Shown: piece by piece, positions 41,636 through 51,885 of the stretch
Layout of the letters: every line of letters starts with the position of its first letter
How positions within the stretch are numbered: the stretch's first letter is position 1
Source: Arsenophonus sp. aPb
GTDB taxonomy: Bacteria > Pseudomonadota > Gammaproteobacteria > Enterobacterales > Enterobacteriaceae
Reading direction: 5' to 3'
NCBI RefSeq assembly: GCF_029873475.1
Contig: NZ_CP123499.1
Coordinates: 930,001-994,000, forward strand
DNA: 64,000 nt
Translations under genes and position numbers: made by a program
The notes under the pieces: generated by a model
Database searches by the model: none
Seen by the model: only the letters and a program-made list of their open reading frames with translations
Told to the model about the DNA's origin: nothing

Positions 41636-42625
41636 TTATTCGCTATTTATGATAATGCTCGATTGTTTTAATTCTGTTAATATTTTATTTTTTATCTGTT
41701 CTGCTGTTTGAGGATCTTGAAATGGGCCGAGTTGTACGCGATAGATATTGTTAAATGGTTGAATACGGCCAGTTGTGTTCAGTTGTTTGGAAACAGACTG
41801 TTGCCATGCTTCTGCTCTTGCTTGATTACTTAATGCACCTATTTGTACAAAGTAACGTTTAGTAGCACCACTAGTCGATTTCATTGACGACGGATTAGGA
41901 TGGTTATTTTCAACAACCCTATTATTAGTTGCTACCGTATTGCCGATTGTCGTTGGTTGGATTGATTGAGATAAAGTGGGTGGGTGAGCATGATCCTCTA
42001 TCGTTGATTGATTGTTGTTTGAAGAGAAGTTTGCAAAATGGGTCTCTAATTTCGGTGGCTTAGGCAAGGCATAATTCTGCTTAGCAATATTGACACCAAT
42101 TGTACCAGGTCCAGTTAAATTGCCGGCAGGGGAAACTAAAATCGGATCAATTTTGATACGCGCAGTTAGCATTAAATTTAACCTATCGCCAGCTGCTTGA
42201 GAGAGGGCAATATTTTTACCTGATATATAGGGGCCTCGATCATTAATACGTACTATTATCATTCTGCCATTAATTAAATTAGTAATGCGGGCATAACTTG
42301 GAATAGGTAAAGTAGGGTGTGAAGCCGTGAATGCATAAGGACTGGCTTTTTCACCTGTCGCAGTTATTTTACCGATAACTTCAGGGCCAAAAATGCTGGC
42401 AAAACCTGTTTCACTGAAATGAGCAGGATCTTTTACTATTTGATAAGTTTGACCATTAAGTTGGTAGTCATCATTAGCGCCAGAATGATAAGGCTCGTAA
42501 CGGGGCTCTGCTCCTAATATATCTTGTACCGGCATCATAGGCATATCGGTATTTTGTTGAGTTTGAGAAGCACAGCCAGCTAAAATTGCTATTGTAATGC
42601 TAAGTATAAGTCCATGATAGTGCAT
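41636..42625 (-). CDS. rlpA: Rare lipoprotein A, septal-ring lytic transglycosylase-like
   Basis: Outer-membrane lipoprotein that, in relatives, cleaves denuded glycan strands. Signal with lipobox LAGC (Cys18), a double-psi beta-barrel domain (about residues 75-160, GFASIFGPEVIGKITATGE and INDRGPYISGKNIALS), a low-complexity linker (about 190-255), and a C-terminal SPOR domain (about 258-329, YFVQIGALSNQARAEAW). Length 329 residues (E. coli 362); the linker is shorter. GAGG lies before the ATG. It is cotranscribed with mrdAB. Confidence 0.94.
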   Translation of the reverse strand: MHYHGLILSITIAILAGCASQTQQNTDMPMMPVQDILGAEPRYEPYHSGANDDYQLNGQTYQIVKDPAHFSETGFASIFGPEVIGKITATGEKASPYAFTASHPTLPIPSYARITNLINGRMIIVRINDRGPYISGKNIALSQAAGDRLNLMLTARIKIDPILVSPAGNLTGPGTIGVNIAKQNYALPKPPKLETHFANFSSNNNQSTIEDHAHPPTLSQSIQPTTIGNTVATNNRVVENNHPNPSSMKSTSGATKRYFVQIGALSNQARAEAWQQSVSKQLNTTGRIQPFNNIYRVQLGPFQDPQTAEQIKNKILTELKQSSIIINSE

Positions 42626-42639
42626 TACAGACCTCGTGG

Positions 42640-43752
42640 TTATAAACTTTTTGACAGAAATTTTCGGTGGGTATGGATTGACATAATAATACCGAATCCG
42701 GCCATTAAAACAATTAATGCAGAGCCGCCATAACTTACCAACGGTAAAGGAACACCCACTACAGGTAAGATACCGCTAACCATGCCAATATTGACGAATA
42801 TGTAGACAAACAAAATTAACATTAGGCCACCAACCATCACTCTACCAAAGGTATTTTGTGCATTAGCTGCAATTATTAGCCCGCGCATAATTAGCAATAG
42901 ATATAATGCGAGTAAAATAACGACACCAATTAGTCCAAGCTCTTCAGCTAATACGGCAAAAATAAAATCAGTGTGGCGTTCTGGTAGAAATTCTAATTGC
43001 GATTGTGTGCCATGTAACCAACCTTTACCAAATAATCCGCCTGAGCCAATGGCAATTTTAGATTGGATAATATGATAACCCGCTCCCAGTGGATCCGTTT
43101 CTGGATCGAGTAACATCATAACGCGATCTCGTTGATAATCATGCATCAGAAAGAACCAAAGAATAGGAATAAAACAAGCAATACCTGTGGCTGCAATGGC
43201 AATTAATTTCCAATTCATACCCGCTAAGAATAGGATAAACAAACCGGAGGCAGCAACTAGAATAGATGTGCCCAAATCAGGTTGAGCGGCAACAAGTAGA
43301 GTGGGCAGAAATATAAGTATTAATGCCAGTAGAGTATTTTTTAATGTGGGAGGACAGAGATCGCGATTAACAAAACGTGCAACCATTAATGGAACCGCAA
43401 TTTTAGCAATTTCAGAGGGTTGAAAACGAACAAAGCCAAGATCTAACCATCTTTGTGCACCTTTACTGATTTGACCAAATGCATCGACAAAAACTAATAA
43501 AATTAGGCAGAAAACATAGAGGTAAGGCGCCCAATTTTCATATATACGCGGTGAAATTTGCGCCATAACGATCATGACCACAAATCCAATTGCGATTTGT
43601 ATTAGTTTACGCTGCATCATATCCATGTCTTGACCACTTGCGCTCCACATGATCATGACACTGTATATTGTTAAGGCAAGAATAATCAGTAACATTGGAA
43701 TATCAATATGTAAGCGTGTCCAAATAGGTAATTTATGTGAATTATCGGTCAT
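42640..43752 (-). CDS. mrdB: Rod-shape peptidoglycan glycosyltransferase RodA
   Basis: SEDS-family membrane polymerase that extends glycan strands during side-wall growth with PBP2. About ten membrane helices over 370 residues (equal to E. coli); SEDS motifs include RFQPSEIAKIAVPLMVAR near residue 112, AAQPDLGTS near 157 with the catalytic-loop Asp region, and FLPERHTDFIFAVLAEELG near 250. The start is three bases past the mrdA stop. Confidence 0.97.
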   Translation of the reverse strand: MTDNSHKLPIWTRLHIDIPMLLIILALTIYSVMIMWSASGQDMDMMQRKLIQIAIGFVVMIVMAQISPRIYENWAPYLYVFCLILLVFVDAFGQISKGAQRWLDLGFVRFQPSEIAKIAVPLMVARFVNRDLCPPTLKNTLLALILIFLPTLLVAAQPDLGTSILVAASGLFILFLAGMNWKLIAIAATGIACFIPILWFFLMHDYQRDRVMMLLDPETDPLGAGYHIIQSKIAIGSGGLFGKGWLHGTQSQLEFLPERHTDFIFAVLAEELGLIGVVILLALYLLLIMRGLIIAANAQNTFGRVMVGGLMLILFVYIFVNIGMVSGILPVVGVPLPLVSYGGSALIVLMAGFGIIMSIHTHRKFLSKSL

Positions 43753-43755
43753 ATA

Positions 43756-45675
43756 TTACTGATCTTCTTCTGGAGATACATTCGTATCGGGCGTTTGTGA
43801 TGTCGTTTTTTTACCAAGCAATACATAATCAAAAATATTGCGAACAAGATCGCCAACAGCCGGCCCGGCACCACCATTTTCCAGAATAATAGCAACGGAA
43901 ACGGTTGGATTTTGGTAAGGGGCGAATCCAATCATTAATTTATGATCACGCAGGTGCTCAGCCAATTTACTCGCATTGTAGGTTTCATAACTGAATACCT
44001 GTGCCGTACCTGATTTGACAGCGGCTTTATAGGGTGTATTAGCAAAACTTCTCCGTGCTGTACCGTTTGGTGCATTAGCAACACCATACATACCTTCTTT
44101 AGCTAATTCCCAAAAGCCTGAATGAATATCGCCGATTTGGATATAATCTTTCTGTTCATAGGGTAGCATAGCGTTACCTAATTTAGTGCCATAAAGCAGG
44201 TGGGGAATTTTAACTACGCCGTCATTAATTAATGTCATTAATACTTTTGCCATTTGGATTGGGGTTGTGGTCCAATAACCTTGGCCAATGCCTACTGGAA
44301 TAGTGTCTCCTTGATACCAAGGTTTTTTGTAACGTTTTTGTTTCCATTCACGCGTTGGCATAATGCCAGAACGTTCTTCCGCAAGATCAATGCCGGTATA
44401 GTGACCATAGCCAAATTTCTGCATCCAATCGGAGATACGATCGATACCCATATCATAAGCAACCTGATAGAAAAAGGTGTCGGCTGATTCGATAATGGCT
44501 CTAACAACACTTAATCTACCATGTCCCCATCGTTTCCAATCCCGATAACGTTTTTCGGAATTTGGTAACTGCCACCATCCTGGATCAAAAATAGCGGAGT
44601 TAGGCGTGATAACATTTTCACTTAATGCGGCAACGGCAATAAACGGTTTAACGGTAGAGGCGGGTGGATATAATCCCTGGGTCGTTCTATTAATGAGTGG
44701 GCGATCGGGATTATTTAATAAAGCTTGGTAGTCCTTATTAGAGATACCATTAACAAATAGATTAGGGTCATAGCTGGGGGTAGAGACCAGAGCCAGTACT
44801 TCTCCGTTGCGGGGATCGGTGACAACAACGGCAGCTCGGCTGGTGGTTAGCAACTTTTCGATCTCAATTTGTAAATTGAGATCGATAGTGAGATAAATAT
44901 CTTTGCCAGCTTGAGGTGGTTGTTCATGAAGTTGACGTATAACTTTTCCCCGACTATTTACTTCAACTTCTTCATAGCCGGTTTTGCCATGTAAATTATT
45001 TTCGTAATACCGTTCTATACCTAATTTACCAATATCATGGGTATCAGTGTAATTTTTTAGTAGACCGTCACTTTCTAGACGTTCTATATCCTTATCATTA
45101 ATTTTGGCAACATAACCGATAACATGCGTTAGCGCGGAGCCATAAGGATAATAACGGCGTTGGTAACCTTTGACCTCAATCCCCGGGAACCGGTATTGAT
45201 TAACAGCAAAACGTGCAACTTGTACTTCATCTAGTGAGGTTTTCAATGGGATAGAGGTAAAGCGACGTGAGCGTTTACGCTCTTTTTTGAAGTTTGCAAT
45301 GTCGTCGTCAGTGAGATCAACTACATCACGCAATTGTGCTAACATCTCTGTTAAATTAGTTACTTTTTCAGGAATGACCTCTAATTGATAAAATGTTCTA
45401 TTTAACGCGAGAGGAATACCATTTCTATCGTAAATAATACCTCTACTTGGTGGAACAGGCACCAGTTTTATCCGATTATCGTTGGAGCGAGTTTGGTAAT
45501 CTTCATGGCGAACCACTTGTAGATGATAAAGATTGGCAATTAAAATACTGACTAATATTACAATGATAATAAAAGCTATTAACGCCCGACGAATGAATAG
45601 AGTAGATTCAGCGGTGTAATCGCGAAAAGGGGTGCGCTTCTTTTTTTTTGTTTCTTTCTTCGCATTCACACTCAT
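43756..45675 (-). CDS. mrdA: Penicillin-binding protein 2, elongation transpeptidase
   Basis: Cross-links new wall in the rod complex with RodA. One N-terminal membrane helix (about residues 29-50), a pedestal domain, then the transpeptidase: STVK around residue 330 (active Ser), SADTFF near 390 and KSGTAQVF near 550. Length 639 residues (E. coli 633). The basic N-terminus KKETKKKKR is cytoplasmic. It lies in the order rsfS-rlmH-mrdA-mrdB-rlpA-dacA, as in E. coli. Confidence 0.97.
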   Translation of the reverse strand: MSVNAKKETKKKKRTPFRDYTAESTLFIRRALIAFIIIVILVSILIANLYHLQVVRHEDYQTRSNDNRIKLVPVPPSRGIIYDRNGIPLALNRTFYQLEVIPEKVTNLTEMLAQLRDVVDLTDDDIANFKKERKRSRRFTSIPLKTSLDEVQVARFAVNQYRFPGIEVKGYQRRYYPYGSALTHVIGYVAKINDKDIERLESDGLLKNYTDTHDIGKLGIERYYENNLHGKTGYEEVEVNSRGKVIRQLHEQPPQAGKDIYLTIDLNLQIEIEKLLTTSRAAVVVTDPRNGEVLALVSTPSYDPNLFVNGISNKDYQALLNNPDRPLINRTTQGLYPPASTVKPFIAVAALSENVITPNSAIFDPGWWQLPNSEKRYRDWKRWGHGRLSVVRAIIESADTFFYQVAYDMGIDRISDWMQKFGYGHYTGIDLAEERSGIMPTREWKQKRYKKPWYQGDTIPVGIGQGYWTTTPIQMAKVLMTLINDGVVKIPHLLYGTKLGNAMLPYEQKDYIQIGDIHSGFWELAKEGMYGVANAPNGTARRSFANTPYKAAVKSGTAQVFSYETYNASKLAEHLRDHKLMIGFAPYQNPTVSVAIILENGGAGPAVGDLVRNIFDYVLLGKKTTSQTPDTNVSPEEDQ

Positions 45676-45691
45676 AACCTACATAAATATG

Positions 45692-46162
45692 TTATTCCCG
45701 ATGGTAAGGATGATTTGTTGTAATGCTCCAGGCCCGGTAAAGGCTTTCAACAACAAATATTCGAACTAAAGGATGAGGCATAGTTAAGGATGACAGTGAC
45801 CAACTTTGCTCTGCTGCTGCTTTACAGGCAGGAGCAAGACCTTCTGGGCCACCAATTAGAAAGCTAATATTACGTCCATCTTGTTTCCATTGATTTAATT
45901 GTGCGGCAAGTTGTTGAGTTGTCCAGCTTGTGCCTGGTATATCCAGGGTAATTATGCGGTTACCTTTGCCTACAGCAGCCAGCATTTGTTCTCCTTCTTT
46001 CTCGATGATACGTTTGATATCGGCATTTTTCCCGCGTTTTCCCGCTGGGATCTCAATGAGTTCAAAAGCCATATCTTTTGGAAAACGATGAAGATAATCT
46101 TGAAAACCTGTTTGGATCCAGTCAACCATTTTGCTACCAACCGCAATCAGTTGTAATTTCAA
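45692..46162 (-). CDS. rlmH: 23S rRNA pseudouridine-1915 N3-methyltransferase
   Basis: SPOUT enzyme that methylates pseudouridine 1915 made by RluD, whose gene is also in this window. Seen: IPAGKRGKNADIKRI near residue 39, the SAM loop FLIGGPEGL near 103 and the C-terminal RAWSITTNHPYHRE. A TTG at 46162 with GGAG six bases upstream aligns with the start of E. coli RlmH (KLQL follows), giving 156 residues against 155; another TTG two codons earlier lies inside the ribosome-site spacing. The gene starts three bases after the rsfS stop. Confidence 0.94.
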   Translation of the reverse strand: MKLQLIAVGSKMVDWIQTGFQDYLHRFPKDMAFELIEIPAGKRGKNADIKRIIEKEGEQMLAAVGKGNRIITLDIPGTSWTTQQLAAQLNQWKQDGRNISFLIGGPEGLAPACKAAAEQSWSLSSLTMPHPLVRIFVVESLYRAWSITTNHPYHRE

Positions 46163-46164
46163 AT

Positions 46165-46482
46165 TCAACTCCAGAGTTTTTCAAGTTCATACATACGGCG
46201 ACTATCTTCTTGCATGATATGAACAATTGCATCGCCTAAGTCAACAACGATCCAATCCGAAACACCTTGTCCTTCAACGCCAAGAGGAATTACTCCTGTC
46301 TTACGACATGCTTCAATTAATTTGTCGGAAACTGATGTCAGATGGCGATTAGATGTTCCAGTACAGATTATCATGCAATCAGTAATGCTAGATTTTCCAC
46401 TTACATCAATAGTGACAATATCTTGCGCTTTGGTATCGACCAGTTGGTCGATAATAAATTGTTGGAGTTCAGTTCCTTGCAA
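46165..46482 (-). CDS. rsfS: Ribosomal silencing factor RsfS
   Basis: Binds uL14 and blocks subunit joining when nutrients are scarce. Seen: SSITDCMIICTGTSNRHL near residue 31, GVEGQGVSDWIVVDLGD near 67 and HIMQEDSRRMYELEKLWS at the end. A TTG at 46482, with AGGTGAA upstream, gives 105 residues and MQGxxLQxF, the same N-terminus and length as E. coli; an ATG five codons earlier (46497) lacks a good ribosome site. The neighbour cobC of E. coli is absent. Confidence 0.93.
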   Translation of the reverse strand: MQGTELQQFIIDQLVDTKAQDIVTIDVSGKSSITDCMIICTGTSNRHLTSVSDKLIEACRKTGVIPLGVEGQGVSDWIVVDLGDAIVHIMQEDSRRMYELEKLWS

Positions 46483-46760
46483 AGGTTCACCTTTCATTTC
46501 AAGTTAAATAAAAAATATTAATGTTTTATTTTATTCAGTTATAAAATTTTGTTGAAAGAAACAAGCATAAGATAATCTATATTTTAATCTAATTTTTGGT
46601 AAAACCAGTTGAATATTTATAATTAGTTTTAGGATAAATTATCGGAAATTATGCCTTATTTTCAACAGTAGTATAAAAAGCGCCAAGATAGTACCAATCA
46701 CCTTATATACTCACAATAGTTTAAGGTAATTTTTGTCAATTTTTTATATTTATTGATTAA

Positions 46761-47441
46761 TTATGCGCAATTTTGATAAAGATGATGTTTATCAATATAG
46801 CGCAAAACTGCGGGTGGCAATATATCTTTACAACTTTTTCTATCACGTTTTCGTTCACGAATTTCAGTTGCGGAAATATTTAATAACGGAGTATCAGCCA
46901 GATATATGGCACCACAGGGTTTATGGCTGAGTATTTCCGGATCATTCACTTGATGGTGTGTTAGCCATTGTTGCATTGGTGAAGTTGGAAAATAAGTGGG
47001 ATAGCCTGGACGGGCGCAAACTAATAAATGACAAAGATCTAGAATTTTTTGCCAATCAAACCAGGTATCGATCGACAGTAGTGAATCTTGTCCGATAATA
47101 AAAGCTAAAGGTTTTTGCCAACCAATTTGTTGCCGGAAAGAGAGTAATGTTTCAACGGTATAGGAGGGGGTTGTACGTTTAAGTTCACGGGTATCAATAC
47201 TAAATAGTGGATTATTTTTGATCGCTAATTTTATCATCGTCAGTCTTTGTCGAACGGTTGCTTCAGGTTGTGGGCGATGAGGTGGCACATGATTAGGAAG
47301 TAAAACAACCTGTTGTAAACCAACTTGTTTAGCTAGTGCTTCAACAGGAAGTAAATGACCATAATGTATCGGATCAAAGGTACCACCAAATAGTGCTTGA
47401 ATAGATGGAAAATTAGCTGTTTGTTTAGTTTGTTGAGTCAT
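46761..47441 (-). CDS. nadD: Nicotinate-mononucleotide adenylyltransferase
   Basis: Adenylates nicotinate mononucleotide in NAD synthesis. Nucleotidyltransferase motifs: FGGTFDPIHYGH near residue 18 (HxGH), IIGQDSLLSIDTW near 115 and ISATEIRERK near 195. Length 226 residues (E. coli 213); about 13 extra N-terminal residues precede QALFGGT. The start overlaps the holA end by 17 bases, so translation is coupled. Confidence 0.96.
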   Translation of the reverse strand: MTQQTKQTANFPSIQALFGGTFDPIHYGHLLPVEALAKQVGLQQVVLLPNHVPPHRPQPEATVRQRLTMIKLAIKNNPLFSIDTRELKRTTPSYTVETLLSFRQQIGWQKPLAFIIGQDSLLSIDTWFDWQKILDLCHLLVCARPGYPTYFPTSPMQQWLTHHQVNDPEILSHKPCGAIYLADTPLLNISATEIRERKRDRKSCKDILPPAVLRYIDKHHLYQNCA

Positions 47442-48465
47442 TAATAAAACTCTCGGGCAGTGATTTACCGCACAATAGCATAGATAAAGTTTCTAATTTT
47501 GGCCAAATTGAGTGACCATAATCTTGTTTTAAATGTAATTCAGCTTGGGTAATTAACTCTATTGCATGCTGTAGTTCGTGAAGTGGTAAGCGTTGTAGTG
47601 CAGCATTAATGAGAGGGCGGCGGGCTTGCCAAATTCTATGCTGATCAAATAATTTTTTTAAATCTTTATCGTTACTTTGTTGTTTTAATGTTAAAAGCAA
47701 TATGAGCTCACGTTGAATTATACGTAATAGAATCACTGCTTCATAATCTTCGCGTTGTAATTGTTGCAAGATATGCCAACTGCGTTTAATTTTGCCGGCA
47801 AGTAGCGCATCAACCCAATGATAAGGTGTAAAATTAACGGCATTATTTACTGCTTCTTTGACACGAGGTAAGGTGAGATTACCGTCAGGATATAATAGTG
47901 ATATACGTTCAAGCGCTTGATTAAGAGCCAGTAAGTTGCCTTCATAGCTGTAGCAAAGAAGCTGATTAGCTTGTTTATCTAAGGTAACAGACATCGCTTT
48001 TGCTCGTTGCGTTACCCATTGAGTCAGTCTGGACTGTTCAGGTGTTAGACAATTAATATAGACTCCATCTTGGCCTATTTTTTTGTACCAGGCACTATTC
48101 TCTTGTGCTTTAGTTAATTTGCCGCCGCGTAATATAAGTAATAAATCAGGATGTAATAATTCAGCCAACTTAAGCAGCTTTTCTGCTATGACGGCGGTGG
48201 GACCACTTTCAGGCAATATCAAGATAAGGATTTGTCGGCTAGCAAACAGGCTAAGCGATTGACTCAGACGATAAATAGTATCCCAGTCGGTGCTTGTATC
48301 TAACGAATAGCTATAGCGTTCAGTAAAACCTTGCTGCTTGGCAACTTGACAAATTTTGTCCACGCTTTCTTGTGCTAAAAAAGGGTCATTGCCAAAAATC
48401 AGGTAACAAGCTCGCAGCTTATCAGCAAGCTGCGAAGTGAGTTGTTCCGGATAAAGACGGATCAT
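47425..48465 (-). CDS. holA: DNA polymerase III delta subunit
   Basis: Clamp-loader subunit that opens the beta sliding clamp. A degenerate AAA+ fold: YLIFGNDPFLAQESVDKI near residue 22 and the clamp-contact region around LSLFASRQILIL near 70; no functional Walker A, as is normal. Length 346 residues (E. coli 343). It overlaps lptE by four bases and nadD by 17, in the leuS-lptE-holA-nadD operon. Confidence 0.96.
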   Translation of the reverse strand: MIRLYPEQLTSQLADKLRACYLIFGNDPFLAQESVDKICQVAKQQGFTERYSYSLDTSTDWDTIYRLSQSLSLFASRQILILILPESGPTAVIAEKLLKLAELLHPDLLLILRGGKLTKAQENSAWYKKIGQDGVYINCLTPEQSRLTQWVTQRAKAMSVTLDKQANQLLCYSYEGNLLALNQALERISLLYPDGNLTLPRVKEAVNNAVNFTPYHWVDALLAGKIKRSWHILQQLQREDYEAVILLRIIQRELILLLTLKQQSNDKDLKKLFDQHRIWQARRPLINAALQRLPLHELQHAIELITQAELHLKQDYGHSIWPKLETLSMLLCGKSLPESFINDSTN

Positions 48466-49013
48466 TCTGAATCTTCCGCTCGCGCTTTTTCAACAGCAAC
48501 GGATTGTTCAGGTTCATTTTGAATAGAGCTATGAACGATCAGTAATTTACGAATTAACTGACGAGCAGCTTGTTCACGCATTTCTTGTTTAACAAGTTCG
48601 TTTTCGGCGTCTTTTGCCAGTGTTTCTAACGGATTATCAAAGAAAGCGCGCTCGACACGGGTTTTGATTGGGTAAACAGTGCCGTTGGGTAGGATAATTT
48701 GCGCGCTGACCCAAAAATTTAACTGTTTTTCTGCACTTTTACCATCTTGGTAGATGGAAACGGTTGTGGTGTTTTCAGATGAACCAACAATTTTTAAAAT
48801 TGGCACATTCTGCAAATTTTCATCAATTAAGTTGACATTATTTAGGCGTAATTGCTGTCTAATTGCGCGCGCCAGCGGGCCGTATGGATCGCCGCTACTT
48901 AATCTTAATGTTTTTAGTTCTTCAGGTACTTGCGTCGTACCTTGTAAGCGAAATCCACAACCAGCCGTGATCAACACGGCTAAGCTTAGAAATAAGGTAA
49001 TTAAATAACGCAC
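48462..49013 (-). CDS. lptE: LPS-assembly lipoprotein LptE
   Basis: Outer-membrane lipoprotein that plugs the LptD barrel for lipopolysaccharide export. Lipobox ITAGC with Cys19, then GFRLQGTTQVPEELKTLRL, the conserved start of the mature protein. Length 183 residues (E. coli 193). The acidic C-terminal tail (VEKARAEDSE) is variable in the family. Confidence 0.95.
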   Translation of the reverse strand: MRYLITLFLSLAVLITAGCGFRLQGTTQVPEELKTLRLSSGDPYGPLARAIRQQLRLNNVNLIDENLQNVPILKIVGSSENTTTVSIYQDGKSAEKQLNFWVSAQIILPNGTVYPIKTRVERAFFDNPLETLAKDAENELVKQEMREQAARQLIRKLLIVHSSIQNEPEQSVAVEKARAEDSE

Positions 49014-49030
49014 ATCTTCTCCTTATTAAA

Positions 49031-51613
49031 TTAGCCAACAACAAGGTTTAACAGCTTGCCTGGCACATAAATTACCTTACGGATGTTCATACCTTCAAGA
49101 TATTTTGCTACACCATATTCTTGCATTGCCAAAGCTAAAACAGAATCTTGTGATGCATTGATATCGACAGTAATACGTCCACGAACTTTACCATTGACTT
49201 GAATAATGATTAATTTAGTATCGTCTATTTTGGCTTGTTCGTCAGCAACCGGCCAAGGCGCATTATCGATATCTTCCTGGTGACCCAGTGCTTTCCACAT
49301 CATAAAGCAGGCATGAGGAATAATAGGTGACAGCATCCGCACGATAGCCTCTAAAGATTCTTGGAGTAACGCACGATCCTGCTCACTGTCATGAGAGGCA
49401 CGCGTCAGTTTATTCATGAATTCCATAATAGCGGCAATCGCAGTATTAAATGCATAACGGCGGCCGATATCATCAGTCACTTTAGCGATGGTTTTATGTA
49501 GCTCACGCCGAAGGTTTTTCTGCTCTGGCGTGAGGCTGCTGCTATCTAATGGCGCTGTTTTACCTTTTTGTGTATGTTCAAAAACGGTGCGCCAGAGACG
49601 ACGAACAAAACGATTAGCACCTTCTACACTGGATTCTTGCCATTCTAAAGTTAGTTCCGGTGGAGCGGCAAACATCATAAATAGGCGGACCGTATCAGCT
49701 CCATATTTTTCTACCATTAATTGTGGATCGATGCCGTTATTTTTTGATTTGGACATTTTACTCATTCCGGTATAGAAGAGTTGATGTCCATGTTGATCGA
49801 TTGCTTTGACAATCTTACCTTTTTCATCGCGTTCAACCGTTGTATCAACGGGTGACACCCAAACTCGTTGTCCATTTTCACCTAAGTAATAAAAAGCATC
49901 TGCTAATACCATTCCTTGACATAACAGGCGTTTAGCCGGCTCATCTGAATTTACTAAGCCAGCATCTCGCATTAATTTATGGAAAAAACGAAAGTACAAT
50001 AGATGCATAATGGCATGCTCAATACCACCGATATATTGATCAACGGGCAACCAATAATTGGCCGCGGCCGGATCTAGCATTCCTTGGTCATAATTAGGAC
50101 AGGTATAACGAGCATAATACCAGGATGACTCCATAAAGGTATCAAAGGTATCGGTTTCACGTAATGCCGCATGACCATTGATGTCGGTTTTGGCCCATTG
50201 TGGATCGGCTTTGATTGGACTTGTGATCCCATTCATCACGACATCTTCAGGTAAGATGACGGGTAGTTGTTCTTCTGGTACTGGCATAACAGAGCCGTCT
50301 TCCATGGTTACCATTGGGATGGGGGCTCCCCAATAACGTTGGCGAGAAACGCCCCAGTCACGCAGACGATAATTAACTTTGCGTTGAGCAGCACCTTGTG
50401 CAACCAGTTTATCCGCAATCGCATTGCCGCCTGTTTGGTTATCCATACCACTAAATTCACCTGAATTGATTAGTGCATTTTTTTCAGTCAGCGGACCCGT
50501 TTTTAGATCAGGGATCTGGCCTTCATTATCAGCAATAACTGCTTTAATCGGTAAATGATATTTGGTTGCAAATTCCCAGTCACGTTGATCATGTCCTGGA
50601 ACCGCCATTACTGCCCCTGTACCATATTCCATTAACACAAAATTGGCTATCCAGATCGGAATTTTTTCATTAGTTAGTGGGTGAATTGCGAACAAATTGG
50701 TGGCGATACCTTTTTTCTCCATGGTTGCCATTTCTGCTTCAGCAACTTTGGTATTGCGACATTCATCAATAAAAGCGCTAAGTTTAGCATTTTCTTCTGC
50801 CGCGTCTTTTGCTAGCGGATGAGTAGCTGCAATAGCGAGATAAGTCACTCCCATAAAAGTATCAGGCCGAGTAGTATAAACAGTTAGTTTTTCATCCTTG
50901 TCTGCCAGAGCAAAGGTAATTTCAACCCCTTCTGAGCGGCCGATCCAGTTACGTTGCATGGTTTTAACTTGTTCTGGCCAGCCATCGAGTTTATCTAAAT
51001 CATTGAGAAGCTCTTCAGCATATGCGGTAATTTTTATGAACCATTGAGGAATTTCTTTACGCTCGACAGGGGTATCGCAACGCCAGCAGCAACCATCAAT
51101 AACTTGCTCGTTAGCTAAGACCGTTAAATCATTTGGACACCAGTTAACAGCGGAGGTTTTCTTATAAACCAAACCTTTCTCATAAAGCTTTGTAAAAAAC
51201 CATTGCTCCCAACGATAATACTCCGGGGTACAAGTTGTGACTTCTCGACTCCAGTCATAACCAAATCCGAGCATTTTTAATTGATTTTTCATGTACTCAA
51301 TATTGGCATAAGTCCATGGTGCTGGCGCAGTATTATTTTTTACCGCAGCTCCTTCTGCTGGTAAACCAAAAGCATCCCAGCCGATAGGTTGCAGAACATT
51401 TTTGCCTAGCATGCGTTGATAACGTGAGATAACATCACCAATAGTATAGTTGCGAACATGCCCCATATGTAGTTGACCAGATGGGTAAGGTAACATTGAC
51501 AGGCAATAGTATTTTTCTTTGTTATTATCTTCTATTACTTTAAATGTTTGTTTTTCTTCCCAATGACGTTGTACGTATTGTTCTATCTCTTCTGGTCGAT
51601 ATTGTTCTTGCAT
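49031..51613 (-). CDS. leuS: Leucyl-tRNA synthetase
   Basis: Class I synthetase charging tRNA-Leu, with CP1 editing domain. HMGH at residues 49-52, KMSKS near 619, editing site TTRPDTFMG near 247. ATG at 51613 with AGGAAC upstream gives 860 residues, exactly the E. coli length; 11 extra codons in the open frame are not used. Its substrate tRNA-Leu(TAG) is also in the window (60682-60766). First gene of the leuS-lptE-holA-nadD cluster. Confidence 0.98.
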   Translation of the reverse strand: MQEQYRPEEIEQYVQRHWEEKQTFKVIEDNNKEKYYCLSMLPYPSGQLHMGHVRNYTIGDVISRYQRMLGKNVLQPIGWDAFGLPAEGAAVKNNTAPAPWTYANIEYMKNQLKMLGFGYDWSREVTTCTPEYYRWEQWFFTKLYEKGLVYKKTSAVNWCPNDLTVLANEQVIDGCCWRCDTPVERKEIPQWFIKITAYAEELLNDLDKLDGWPEQVKTMQRNWIGRSEGVEITFALADKDEKLTVYTTRPDTFMGVTYLAIAATHPLAKDAAEENAKLSAFIDECRNTKVAEAEMATMEKKGIATNLFAIHPLTNEKIPIWIANFVLMEYGTGAVMAVPGHDQRDWEFATKYHLPIKAVIADNEGQIPDLKTGPLTEKNALINSGEFSGMDNQTGGNAIADKLVAQGAAQRKVNYRLRDWGVSRQRYWGAPIPMVTMEDGSVMPVPEEQLPVILPEDVVMNGITSPIKADPQWAKTDINGHAALRETDTFDTFMESSWYYARYTCPNYDQGMLDPAAANYWLPVDQYIGGIEHAIMHLLYFRFFHKLMRDAGLVNSDEPAKRLLCQGMVLADAFYYLGENGQRVWVSPVDTTVERDEKGKIVKAIDQHGHQLFYTGMSKMSKSKNNGIDPQLMVEKYGADTVRLFMMFAAPPELTLEWQESSVEGANRFVRRLWRTVFEHTQKGKTAPLDSSSLTPEQKNLRRELHKTIAKVTDDIGRRYAFNTAIAAIMEFMNKLTRASHDSEQDRALLQESLEAIVRMLSPIIPHACFMMWKALGHQEDIDNAPWPVADEQAKIDDTKLIIIQVNGKVRGRITVDINASQDSVLALAMQEYGVAKYLEGMNIRKVIYVPGKLLNLVVG

Positions 51614-51844
51614 GACACCGTTGTTCCTATGGCGAAAATGCGGCATTGGCCGCGAATAAAACTGTGAATTTTAGATCTGCATAGAATAGCGGATAATTGG
51701 CCCTAACAACAACTATTGATGAATATTTAATGGACAGGCAAAATTAAATTTATATATGCAAAAGTTGTTTAGTTTCAAAGAGTAGTATTTTAGATTATCC
51801 GTCTAGCCGGAATTAGACTCTATTTTAATATTATTATTTAGCTG

Positions 51845-51871
51845 ATTGGGCGACGGTTTTGGTCACCCAAT
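51845..51871 (-). terminator. Weak hairpin after gltL
   Basis: ATTGGG / CCCAAT arms extended by GAC/GTC with one mismatch; no T-run follows on the minus strand. A candidate terminator 15 bases beyond the gltL stop. Confidence 0.35.
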
Positions 51872-51885
51872 TACGGATAGTTGGA

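Noticed and set aside
46734..46739. TTGACA on the minus strand upstream of rsfS as a promoter
   Set aside because: The only -10-like hexamer (TATTGT) leaves a 15-base spacer; not strong enough to list as a feature.
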